Shown here one piece after another: positions 10,286 to 21,537 of a DNA stretch of 64,000 nucleotides; positions within the stretch are counted from its first letter, which is position 1; every line of letters begins with the position of its first letter. The translations under genes were made by a program, and so were the position numbers. The notes under the pieces were generated by a model. The model was not told where the DNA came from, searched no databases, and saw only the letters and a program-made list of their open reading frames with translations. Origin of the DNA: Paracyclopina nana (lineage: Eukaryota > Arthropoda > Copepoda > Cyclopoida > Cyclopettidae); contig JAGUCH010000001.1 of assembly GCA_019096065.1 (NCBI GenBank), positions 3,410,001-3,474,000 of the forward strand. Direction: 5' to 3'.

Positions 10286-12251
10286 ATGTCGGACACCAAG
10301 AAGAGGTCCATCGCCGTGGATACTGAAGATGAAGAGGAGATTGACCTGAAGAACAATGTGCCCAAGGAGGAAGAGGAGAAGAAGAAGGAGGAGCCGCCCA
10401 ATCAAGGCGTTCTGTTCTACTTGATGACTTATCATATGTGGATATTTGCCATTTGGCTCATTCCACTATCGGTGTTCTACGACATCTTCTGGTGGTTCCG
10501 AGCCAGATTCAACTACTGGTTCTGCAGGAACAACGCGCATCTCCGGCACGATGAGAAGGTAAAGTGTTGCGAAGCTTCACGCTCAATTACAGGCACCACT
10601 AACTTTTCCATCATCACTAGGTGAAGGAGGTCCAAAGGCAAGTGGAGGAATGGAAGAGTTCAGGATGCGAGCAGCCCATGTGCACCGCTCGCCCCGGATG
10701 GCAATCAATCACGCTGCAACGCCAATTGTACAAAGATAGGATGTACAATGTCAAGATCGACCTGCCGGATATTCTGAAAATCGACGAGGAGAACAAGTTT
10801 GTCAGAGTCGAGCCGATGGTGACCATTGGAAAGTTGAATGACTTTTTGATCGGCTATGGATGGACTTTGCCGGTCGTTCCAGAATTGGACGACCTCACCA
10901 TTGGCGGACTTGTCATGGGAGGTGGAATCGAGTCGACCAGCCATAAATACGGGTTGTTTCAATACATTTGTCGCCAATTTGAAATGGTCATGGGAGACGG
11001 CAGCAAGGTAAACTCAATGCCATATTCTTATGAACGTTAAGCATAATAAGGTTGAAATAACTTTTGTAGCTTTGGTGCTCTCCCACTGAACACCCCGAGT
11101 TGTTCTCGGCTATCCCCTTCAGCTATGGAACTCTGGGCTTCTTGACTTGCGTTGACATCGACATCATCCCCTACAAGCCCTACATTGAACTGACCTACCA
11201 CAAGGTCGACACTTTGGATGGCGTGGTCAACAAGTTCACGGAGGTGACCAATGATCCTGAAGTCGATTCTGTGGAGGGTATCATGTATACCCTCGATACC
11301 GCAGTCATCATGAGCGGAAAGTTTGTCGACGCGGTTCCTAGGGGTGCAAAGTTTAACCGAGTTTCAAGGTAACTTTAATTCAATTGTGGTTGCTGCTTCT
11401 GCATCATTTCCATCATTAATTTTAATAAGGTGGTACAAACCCTGGTTTTATACCTACGTGCGCAACTACCTGCGCGACGACTGGCAGAAGAAGGGTAACG
11501 TGGAATACATGCCGACGAGGGACTTTTTCCATCGCCAAAATAGGGCCTACTTCTGGCTGCTCAAGCACATCATCCCCTTTGCCAACAATCCCATCTTCCG
11601 ATACCCCTTTGGATGGACCATGCCGCCAAAGTTTTCCCTGCTCAAGTGGATGAGGCAAAAGATGATTCCTCAGGAGCAAAACATCAACTTTGTTTGTCAG
11701 GACTTTGGCTTCAAGCTGCAAGACCTCAAGGACTCGCTCCTCTTCTCCGACGAATGCTTCAAAGTCTACCCCATCTGGTTGTGCCCAACCAGACATTGCA
11801 TCCACAAAGGCCTCGAAGAATTCTCCATGTTCCACCGCGAAGATTGCCACGTCGATGTTGGCTTGTATGGGTAAGGCTATAGCCATTTAGTTTGTGTGTG
11901 CACTTTTCTCTCACGTGCGGTTGTCGCTCTTGCAAAGTGTGAATGTCCCTGAATCGCGGTCAATCAAATTGCGTTGAAACTTGGATTCAGTCGTCCTTAA
12001 AAGCGTTTTTTTACAGGTATACCCCGATCAAAGACTTCGATCCGATTGGCAGCCAACGCAAAATGGAGCGATACGCAATTGATCACCAAGGCTACGTCGC
12101 TCCCTATGCTGAGACTCAGCTCACCTTTGAAGAGTTCAATGAGATGTTCGAATTCAACTTGAGAATTTATTTGAGGATGAGAAAAGAAATGAACTGCGAG
12201 AAGGCCTTCCCACATGTCTATGAGAAAATCAGCAAACTGGGACGAAGCTAA
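10286..12251 (+). CDS. DHCR24: delta(24)-sterol reductase
   Basis: Five exons (10286-10558, 10621-11007, 11070-11368, 11430-11870, 12017-12251) encode 544 residues. The enzyme is a FAD- and NADPH-dependent reductase of the ER that removes the C24 side-chain double bond of sterols, for example desmosterol to cholesterol. Visible features are a lysine/glutamate-rich cytosolic leader, one N-terminal membrane segment (MWIFAIWLIPLSVFYDIFWW), the FAD_binding_4 core (CTARPGW, WTLPVVPELDDLTIGGL, MGGGIESTSHKYGLFQ), FSYGTLGFL and the C-terminal half (YKPWFYTYVRNYL, IIPFANNPIFRYPFGW, FKVYPIWLCP). Start 10286 was chosen for its good context (AAAATGTC). An in-frame ATG at 10220 would add 22 residues. Arthropods cannot make sterols de novo but use this step on dietary sterols. 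Confidence 0.96.
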
Positions 12252-12283
12252 GGATACACATTAGTGTCATCAAGGATGCGTTT

Positions 12284-13646
12284 TTACATAATTTGATGTG
12301 GTGATGGTGGCGGTTGCCGAAACACCAAGGCTTGAATTATGGCCTCACGGAGTTTTTCATACCGCGCTAAAAACACGATTGCCAGAATAAACATGATCAT
12401 GCTTGATGCCCAAAAATAGTTGCCAAACAGACCAAACAAGTTCCTTTTGCTCGCGTGCTTTTCCGGATCAATTCTGTTAGCATAACAAGAAGGCTGAAAA
12501 TAGCCTCATTTTTCCTCATTCATGGAGTGAATACTTACGTCATCAAGAAGTAAGACATCGCCAGGGTTGTCAAAAGCAACAGAGCTGTGATCAGCCGAGT
12601 CAGCAAAGTGCCAAAGTCAAGGTTGGTTGGTCGAATACCTCCTCCAACAAGTTGAGCGCTTTCACTAGATCGTATTTTCCTTTTCTGTACCATAAGAGCA
12701 ATGCTTAGCGCAGAATGAAGCACCAAGCAAACCATTCCAATATAGATATCAAACGGTACTGGCTTAGGGCCACTACGCCACTTCTTCTTGTAAATGCCAC
12801 TACAGATCATCTAAGGGATTTTATCTTAGAACATCTAACTATGGCTTCATTAGATAGGAATTTACCTGGTTTATCACAGGCTCTCCAGGCCCATAAAACT
12901 TGGCAGCGCAAGCTAAGCTATTTAAGGTGTACGAAGTGATGTAAATGAAGGTCGCAAAAAAGTTGTCATCAATGGTAGGCATCGCCTTGTAAACGCATAT
13001 GAACAGAAATTTCACAACAGTGATTGATAAAATAGAAACGCCAAAGTTTGAGTAGACTACGTTTTTCACGATGATTTGTAATGTGCATACTTTTGGGTGC
13101 AGAGGCCCATAAATAGCTCTGATCGCATCAACACCGAGGCAAAGCGAATAGTAAATCAGTATCTATTATTGGAGAATGAGATGAAATGAAGCAAGAGTTT
13201 AAGCTGTCTTTTTAAATTATCAGTACATCCGAGTACATCCTCATAATTACAAAAAGCAAACATTTTAAGCTTAATTTTAGCCAAACGTACGTACGTACGT
13301 AATGTATCATTGATAGGCAGTTTGCTATAGCTATTAATAAAGTTGCGTAGGATTTACCTGCTCTATTAAAAACGAAGTTAATTGGTTGATCAGAGATCTG
13401 TAATTCCCTGCCAAGCCAGATCTTTCAAACCACAGTACAGCTGATAAAATGGCAAAACCTATGTAGCCCAATAGGTAAACTACAATCGAGCTCCACAAAA
13501 CAGAGGGGTTATCGTAAAAGTCTGCGAAATAGTCCTCGGAAGAATTTACGGCAAAGGACACATTCCCAGCTGAATCTATCAAGAAAATATCTGCAGCAAG
13601 CTAAACTGCAATTTAAAAAACAGTCAAACTCACTTGAATCCTCCAT
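12284..13646 (-). CDS. orphan seven-transmembrane protein, GPCR-like
   Basis: Five exons join in frame (13646-13634, 13575-13358, 13162-12866, 12810-12539, 12473-12284) to give 329 residues. The tiny first exon, ATG plus 10 bases, leads into MEDSNSAGNVSFAVNSSEDY, an extracellular-type start with two N-glycosylation sequons (NVS, NSS). Seven hydrophobic helices follow, so the topology fits a GPCR. It lacks DRY, a CWxP motif and NPxxY. A YGPLHPKVC motif lies at the TM2/TM3 junction and a CAAKFYGPGEPVINQ segment after TM4. I do not recognise the family. It could be a lineage-restricted receptor or a transporter-like membrane protein. Its stop lies only 32 bp from the DHCR24 stop, facing it. Confidence 0.75.
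13285..13301. repeat. ACGT tetranucleotide microsatellite
   Basis: Four tandem ACGT units, self-complementary, inside an intron of the orphan seven-helix gene. Confidence 0.8.
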
Positions 13647-16551
13647 AGTCGCTTTCGTCCTTCTTACACTCCTCTTCAAGGAAAAATGAGCGCAGAAAAT
13701 TCAAGAGACTGGAACGCTAGGGCGGCTCTCAAATGCGGAGAGCCTCAAACAGAGCATCCATTTATCTCGACTGCTTTTAGAAACATTTTAATTTTGACTG
13801 ATGCACTGTAAAAGTCAAAACTTGGCTTGTCATGTCCTTTAGATGTCAAAAAGCTTGAAAGATATGTCCATGTTATTTTATCCGTGTCAGTAATTAGGCC
13901 TTAGGCATGCATTTGCGTACATTTGATTTGGTAGTTTACCTTTCAAGGGAACAAAAATCAATCATGTATTGAAAAGGTGTATGAAGTAGTTAGGTTCATT
14001 CTCTTTGGTTGTGGCTTCTTATAAAAAATAAAATAAAATATCAGCTACTAAGGATACTTTTCTTTTCGCTGGCTAAGTTAAGCCGAATTAAAGAAATAAG
14101 CTCCTAGAAACCTTGATATGAAACAAGCGTTTCACAAGCAAAGAGCATTTTGAATTTGAGCATCGATTCGCATCATTGTAATTTCTGATAGATAACGTGA
14201 TGCGCTACTCAAAGCAATTGTCCGTTATGAAAACTTAATTTTCATAATTATGCATTAGCGTGCACGCATATGATTCAGACCTTTTACGCGGTGACTGCCA
14301 TTGAATAAAGTGAAACTACGCTTGATTTCTCATGCAAACCCTTGATATCAAGGATACTGCTTCCTAATTTTAAACGCCTTTTTTGGCTCATACATCAAGG
14401 TTTTTGTCAACAAATGAATGAGGCACATCACCCTGTATTAAGAATGTCCAAATATATGAAAAAAAATTATTCGGGAAAACCTTAAAGCGTACCTTATGAA
14501 TGCCTAAAGGGAACTCTCAACAAGCTTAGCTGTAAGCCGAGCAGCGTTTTCATGGGCAAGTTGGGCACTAGGTATTTCCGAGCCTTAATCAACATTCCTA
14601 ACCTTCTGTATACATTGCATAGGTGAACAAAAAAAAAATATACTGTATAAAGGGCGATCCCAAATTCGAATTTTTAGTCAAGTTACCTTGCTAAAAAAGC
14701 AACCTTACTTGATCAGTTAAGTTCAGCTTATTGTAGGCAAGTTCAGATCGTGTTATGTCCTGTTCATGTACGCCCCTAACTCCTTAGGAAAATGCATGAA
14801 AAACACTTCAAGGAAAGGAGAAAAAATTTCTTACATCAAGGGCCAGCTGACACTAAAAAAATCAGATCGACTTTAAGCCAACTTGAAAGAAAACAAAACT
14901 AATTTTGGCTATTAAGTGCATCACATTTTAGTACTTATGAGCAAAATCAATCATTAAATTTCATCTTTTATCAAGGAAATGTGATGACAGATAGTTTGTA
15001 TTAAATACGCTGAAAACTATGAGACAAAATAGCAAAAACTTCCATTAAAAATTCTGCTCGGCCCCAAGCTGAACTTGTAGATTGGCAGTCAGCAACAGAT
15101 TCACTTTTCCTTAAGACAATTTTTTCTTACCTTAAGGTATTCTAATACATGAACAAGGCAATATTCATGTTCAGTTGACCACTGAGCTGAAACGCCAATG
15201 CGTTGTAACCACTTTTTGTAGCTAAGTTCAGTTTGGTATCTTAACTTCACCTAGGCCAGCAAGCCAGTTGTACATAAAATTAAGCTAAGTTAAGCCCTAT
15301 CAACATAAATATCTGGGAACTGAACTGGACAAAACTTAACTATTTACCTAAAATATAACTTGACTAACAGGTCAATGAATGCCATTTAATCATTAGTTGA
15401 TTGATAAAAAAGTTCATATTGAGAATAAAACTTGGCAAAAAATTGAGGTTGCTCACGGTTTACATATATGCCTTAGTGAAAAGTGAATCTCTTGCTGACT
15501 GCCACTCTTATGAGTTCAGCTTGGGACAGTTTTTGCTATTTTGTCTCATGGCTTTTTGCATACTTCAAAAAATTATCTGTCATTATGTGTCTTTTATAAA
15601 AGATGAAATTCAACTATTGATTTTGCTCAAAAGGACTAAAATGTGGAGCACTTATTAGCAAAAATTAGATTTGTTTGCTTTCAAGTTTGCTTAAAGTCGA
15701 TCTGATTTGTTTAGTATCAACTGGCGCTTGTCATAATACAATTTTTCTCCTTTCCTTGACGTGTTTTTCATGCATTTTCCTAAGGAGTTTAGGGCGCACA
15801 TGAACAGGACATTATTCACAATAGTATCATAACAATAACATTGATGTTGTGCGATCCCAGCGGCCTTTATGGGCAACTTTTGGGATTTTCAGCTGACACT
15901 ACTCGAGTAAAAAAACTGAGATACTGCTGTCTATAGACAATCTTATTTGTTTTGCTTCCCCTGAAAGCTAAACTGATTGCCAGACTCATTTTGTTGATTA
16001 AGAATTTGCGATTGTTATTCTAAGTTCATAGTCACAAGCCTTTTCTCAAGCTAAAGGCTCCTTCATTTTTGTATAGAGTTAGTTTCATACATGAACACGG
16101 CATAAGTGTGCCCGGGAGATGAAATAAGTCTGTGTGAGCTTAATTAACCATAGTTCTGAAAAGAATAGACCTAAGATCTACAGTTAACGTCACATCAGAG
16201 TAACAATAAGAATTGGACTGGATTTTATTTAGACATTTAGCTACTAGTGTAATTGATTAAGGTATTTTGCAATTTTGGCAAATTTCGTGAGATTAGTTTT
16301 TTCACTCCTTTAGCAATATGTGGGAAAATGCAACTAAGAAAAAAAGACATATCCACTGATCTGAAACTGTACTTCTCAAGAATAAGGTGATCAAAAGGTA
16401 ATTTCAATGATGACTTGAGACATTTTTCTCAAATACCAATTTTCAAGCATGCAAAATTCGCATCGTAATGCTGCTTCCTCCTCTGCTTCCTCAAGATGGT
16501 TTGTTTTCAAGCTTTTCATGCTTCTTACATTGATTGACATATTTTTGTTGC
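13647..16551. other. gene-free region
   Basis: No supported exon. The open frames here are short and unrecognisable; two of them fall inside the inverted-repeat element at 14756-15811. The rest is AT-rich unique sequence. It separates the orphan seven-helix gene (-) from the cuticle-protein gene (+). Confidence 0.6.
14756..15811. mobile_element. non-autonomous inverted-repeat transposon (MITE/foldback, TWA target duplication)
   Basis: The ends are TGTCCTGTTCATGTACGCCC and the imperfect complement GGGCGCACATGAACAGGACA, flanked by a direct TTA on each side (14753-14755 and 15812-15814). The similarity is not limited to the tips. By eye each arm continues for roughly 350 bases inward with only scattered mismatches and small gaps, and a unique centre of about 350 bases lies between. 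There is no transposase frame. A 3-bp TWA duplication is typical of PIF/Harbinger elements, which is the best guess for the mobilising family. A shorter relative is at 35441-35870. Confidence 0.82.
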
Positions 16552-16583
16552 TATAAAAATAACGCCGCCTATGCGTTCATCAG
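16552..16583 (+). promoter_or_regulatory. candidate TATA box and initiator of the cuticle-protein gene
   Basis: TATAAAAA at 16552-16559, followed about 30 bases later by TCAG (16580-16583), the usual arthropod TATA-to-initiator spacing. It sits about 190 bases upstream of the start codon at 16774. The leader between them contains an upstream ATG, and may contain a small intron. Spacing and motif only, no functional proof. Confidence 0.5.
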
Positions 16584-16773
16584 GGCGCGTAATCATCCCT
16601 ACGTTGACGCGAAGCTTGATCCTCGTTCGTCTCGCGTATGGAATGTACCGTGTGAAAAAACGCAGGTTAAGTGCAAATACCATAGCACGATTTTTTCAGT
16701 TGTTCTTTTTGCGTCAGTGTAGCAAGTCATGCAGAGATTTCCTAGCTAAAACTATAGAACAAGGCTTGATAAA

Positions 16774-19700
16774 ATGATAGCCCAAAAACTATGGTCATCT
16801 GCCTACTTTGCGTTCCTCGTGATTAACTTTGCAAATTGCCAAGAAAGTGTAACAGAAGTGCCTAGCATTGAAGAAACGACTGTTTCAGAAATCGTAATAG
16901 AAACTGAAGCTACTCCAGTTGAAGATGAGCCTACTTTGGTGCAGTCATCCCCACCTTCTCTTACACCAAGCATAAGCGGAAACATTGTGACAAGCTTAGT
17001 GCCTTCCCTGATGAACAACATGAAGGAGGCACAGAAAAGCATGGAATCCATGGAGAATGAAGAGGATGGCGAGGAGCTGAGTGATGAAGAAGAAGTAACC
17101 CCTGAGGAGAAGCAAGAAATCGACCAAGTCATAAAAACCAGAGACATTTTCAAGAAGAGGAGGGAGAAAAAAACACCAGTGCTTTCCCTTAGCCAAAACA
17201 TGTTTAGATCTTCAGTCAAGAACGCCACTGCTGCGAAGATTTTGCTGGAAAAGCTTCAAGAGGAACAGTCTAGGAAACCCACCTACCATGATCCTGGTTT
17301 CAGGTCTAAGAAGCTGGTTCGCGTGCGACCAAGAGCAAAAACGTTGGCAGAGCTCAGGTCAGAGTCAGAATCTGAAGCTGCCACTACTTTAATTCCTGAT
17401 GCTTCAGCCTCGCCTATCTTAACCTCTAATGCGCTACTCTTGGATAGAGACCAGAAAATTGCTGCTCCACAAGGCAGCCAGCATTTCGATTGGTCCCAAA
17501 GAAAAACTGCAGCAGACAAAATCAACAACCGATTTCGCATATTTAGAAACCAAAATCAGATTCACGAAACCACTACCAAGAAAGATGAGGGAGTCCAGCC
17601 GACTTTGGAGCCAGCAGGCAATGAAGAGCCCTATGATAGCACAGAAGTTCACGTAGTGACAAGCATGAGTGACGAGGTGGTTGTACCCACTCAAGTGGCA
17701 GAGCTGGCTGTTACAAGTACCCCTGCATCCTCTTACCAATACGTTAGTATAGGAACTTTAAGGCCTATTCCACAAGAGAATGTTCTGGAGCTGGAAAGAC
17801 TCTTCATGAATGAAAATCTTCAAGCTCCCAATGACCCAGAAAAGAAGAAAAGGAAGGTTGAGAATATTTCCTCTGTTGACAAAACTGTTGCAGTTATTCA
17901 GCCAACACAGGGCATTTTTCAGCCAACTGTAGCCCAAGGTCCATATCAGCCCAGTGAGGCCCCTCCTATAGCCTATCAAGCTCCCAGTGAGCCCTATGAG
18001 ATGCTGTCAGAAGAGCTTAATGAAATTGAGCCAGAACGCATTAAGGATATTGTCGAGGATGAGTCAATCAACGAGGAGTACGAATATGACGAGCACGAAG
18101 AGGACAGCAATTTCGCAGATGTTCAAGACCGAATTTCGCCCGTAGAAGAGGAGCCAGAGCAGAGCAATTTGGATGATATGATAATCAAGTCAATTGAAGA
18201 GGCCCTTCAAATTGATGTCCCTGTGGACGCAAAGCTGCGTCAGCGAGACTCCAGCCCAAGGCCAAACAGGAATCCTGAATTGAAAAGCTACTCCACAGAA
18301 GGAGGGGTAAGATCGTTTTTCGCACTTCCTAGATCCTTAATTCGCGAAAAAAGAAGCAATGAATGGCGTGTTCATGCCTTGATAATGCAATTGCATGACG
18401 AGTTTTGTTGCTCCAATCTGCTTTGATATCAGTGTTTCCTTACAATTTCTTACGTGTTAGGCGTAGCTAGGAAGAAGAATTAACAAACGTCACAAGTTTT
18501 CCGTCATTAAGTTCAAGGTCAAATTCGGGAAATCCGCAGCAAAACGAATGTGTGAATAACAAAATAAAGTTTTAAAGGTTGCGCTGCTTCGACAAATTGT
18601 TTGACATTGAAACTGGATATGCCTCATTACTCCAAGAAATTCTCGATTTTTTCGGACTTCGAATTAGGATCAATTTATATTTGATATGATGGCTTTGACA
18701 TCTCAATTGGAATGCTGGCAAAAAAAGCTAAAATTGGCCCATCAATTTCGAAAATGATTCTTATGTAAGCGCAGCATTTGACTGAAAGCATCCATTTTTC
18801 CATTACAGGATATTGCAAATGGGGCCTATTCATTTGAATATGCGGTGCAGGAGGAGAGCTCTGGCATCACACATTCTCGTAAGGAAAATGCTGATGACCA
18901 AGGAGTAGTACGAGGCGTGTATGAAGTTCAAGAGCCAAATTGCATCATCAGAAGAATTGAATACCAAGCTGACCATACTGAAGGGTTTCAAATTCTAAAC
19001 ATGACCAGGAGGTCTTGCCAAGAACTGCCACAAGTTCAAAATGTCGACAACCCCTACACAGTTACAGCAAGTGCCACAATTTTGCCACCAACATCAGCTC
19101 CCTCCAGGCCTGCCCAGTATGAACAGCAGAGGTTCAAGCCAACAATATCACCGTACGATGGAAATTTGCCGCCACCACCTCTCGTTCCAAGTCCAGGTAA
19201 ACATGATGAAAATCTGGTAGTCATCGTTGACCCTTTACAGAGCTATGCCAAGAATTGTGCAAATAAGGCTCTATCTGATCTCAGATCTCTATTATGCCAG
19301 CATTTTTCATTACCGCTTACGTTAGCTCCTAGCCGTACATAAGCTGCGCAACGAGATCATGCCAAATGAAAACTTGCAATTACCTACACGTCATAATTAC
19401 AGTAGATATATACCATTTTTTCCAACGAGTTCATTTGCGGTAGAAAAATGAGGCCAGTCAAGCGGAGTGAACAACATTTTTATGCCATTATGGCAATGAC
19501 ATTGATAGTGCAAATCTAGAAATCACATTACAGAGTCTCTCATTTTTCCTTCCTTGTGGCTCTTCCGAATCGATTGCTGGGGAAATTGGTAGGAAAACCT
19601 TATTGTCCTTGTCTGGTGGTGTTACAGATGGAAAATCATAAAGATGTCTTTCTCATACCAATTTGTGCATTGTAAGGTCAAGAGAAATAATTCCAATATC

Positions 19701-21415
19701 TTGACGTGGGAATTACAATTGCGTTCAGTGCGAGAGCTGGGGAAAACATCTGCCGCGCGCACAATTCATTATCTAGGATTCTTTTTTTTGCAGAAAAACC
19801 TCCAGCAACACCACCTCCAATTATTATTTCAACTCAAGCCTCAGTCGCCGAAAACGGATACACAGTCAGTCCGAGCAATAAGGGTTATATATCTACACCT
19901 CTGCCCATAATTGTACGCAGCCAATCTGGCATCCTTGTATCGAATTCTGAGGTACCGCTTTCCCAACAAGATACGATCAATGAAATTAGCTCCAGTCGAG
20001 GATTAACTGGGGTTAAAGTAAGTTTCATGGACCTTAATTTTAAAGCGGAAAAAACTCTTTTGTTTCATAGGAATTCAAAATGGATGAGACAACGAGAAAT
20101 CAACCAAAACGAGAAAGGCAGCTTCCTCCTTCGGTTCAAAGTCCAAGCCCCCCATTATTTGGAGGCTTTCAGCAAAACTTGCACGAAAGGCCTTCCCGAC
20201 CGGAAAAACCGCACCCAGTGTATCATCAGCCCCAAACCGAGCCCACCTACTCCACGCCCACATTTACCATATCCTCAACTCCCTCTGGAAGCCAATCGTC
20301 GACCTACGACCCATTTGCTTTCCAAATCAGCTCAACTACCAACCCTCAGGAGAGACAGGACGTGCTGTTTGGCGAAGAGATTGACACCTTAAGAGAAGCC
20401 ATAACTGGGTCGGGGAAACTGTCACTGGGCCACATTCATGAAATATTCGACGTGACTACAGAGTCGTCTGAAACCAGAGATGATTCAACAGTGGTTCCAG
20501 TTTTTCTGAGCTCTAACCTGCCCGAACTAAGACGAGTCCCAAAAGATGTCGCCTCTAGCGCAGTTCCAGATGCAAACGACGAGTACGTAGCTGATAACAC
20601 ATATTCCTGTCATGCGATAACGTATTTAATTTTCCAGGCAAACCAATGAGATTCCAGATGACAACTCTGAAGAGTCAAAGAAAAGTCTACTCAGGCGAAA
20701 CATGCTCATGAACATTATTCTTCGGCCTGGAGGTGGCGACAAATCTCGCGCTCTCCCCCGTCCCAAAGTTGATGTACGAGCAGATGGTCCTAACGTTATA
20801 ATTGTTCGCATGACGTTCCCCGACAACGAAAATATTCAAGGCCTTCGAGCATTCACGCCGACAGAACCAGAGGCCATATCGCAGTTTTCGGCTATCAATG
20901 AAATCCTCCCTCCCAATACAAGCGTGGAAAGAATTGCTGCTTCGAGCTCTGAGGAAAGTAGCCTTGATGAGGGCGAGGAAAAACAACCTGAAGAGGAACT
21001 AGAATATGAGTACTACGAAGACTACGAATACCCTGAGCAAAACAGAACAGAGAGGCAGCTAGAAAAATTCGAGGCTCCACCCACTTCTACTCCCCCACCA
21101 GTGACAAATCCCACGAGGCCTTCAAGACCTCCAAGGCTACCTGCCCTTCCACCTCAACCTGGGGTACTTCTAGGGCATCACCCCGTCGTCCCCCCTCCCC
21201 CTAGTCATTTCAAGCCCCAAATTCCCCCTCCTCCTCCCCGTCAATCAAATTCATTATTGCCTGGTCCGCACGAAGGAAAAGGCCAAAAGGCGCCCAGGTT
21301 ATTCATACAGTCAAGTTTGAGTGCTGGTAACAAAAACTTTGATTATAACGTTGCGATTGATAGGCAGGACTGGCGACCTTTACCGTCCAACTTTCATCCA
21401 GCCCATCACTTTTAA
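16774..21415 (+). CDS. very large cuticle protein with Rebers-Riddiford chitin-binding domain
   Basis: Five exons (16774-18306, 18809-19196, 19794-20017, 20071-20582, 20638-21415) join in frame to 1144 residues. A signal peptide (cleavage probably after FANCQ) directs secretion. Exon 1 encodes about 510 residues rich in Glu, Pro, Ser and Thr with a basic patch (KKLVRVRPRAK). Exon 2 opens with the chitin_bind_4 domain at about 512-575: GAYSFEYAVQEESSG, then GVVRGVYEVQEPN and RRIEYQADHTEGF. The remainder is proline-rich with an acidic tyrosine cluster (EYEYYEDYEYPEQ) and poly-proline runs near the end. The RR fold binds chitin in the exoskeleton, and Tyr-rich acidic regions suit crosslinked or elastic cuticle. 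Typical members have 100-300 residues, so this size is unusual. An AATAAA follows at 21446. Confidence 0.88.
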
Positions 21416-21445
21416 CTTAATGTAGTTTATGATCAAATGATAAAT

Positions 21446-21451
21446 AATAAA
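21446..21451 (+). terminator. polyadenylation signal of the cuticle-protein gene
   Basis: AATAAA 31 bases after the stop at 21415. The opposing DPY19-like gene ends at 21538, with its own minus-strand AATAAA at 21533-21528. The two convergent 3' ends are therefore separated by about 120 bases. Confidence 0.65.
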
Positions 21452-21537
21452 AAATGCTTGCTTTGTTCACAAGATTTGCCGTGGGAAGAGTTGCAAGAGG
21501 TGGTTGTTCACACATCACATCATCATCTTTTATTTTG

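Noticed and set aside
13700..16500. Possible CRISPR-like or tandem array suggested by recurring AAGTTCAG/AAGTTAA words
   Set aside because: Copies are irregularly spaced and degenerate. They reflect AT-rich sequence and transposon arms, and CRISPR is not expected in an animal genome.
19197..19793. Whether the cuticle gene ends at the in-frame stop at about 19340
   Set aside because: A GTAAAC donor at 19197 joins in phase to the proline-rich exon at 19794, and the whole five-exon model stays open, so readthrough to the stop was judged intron sequence.
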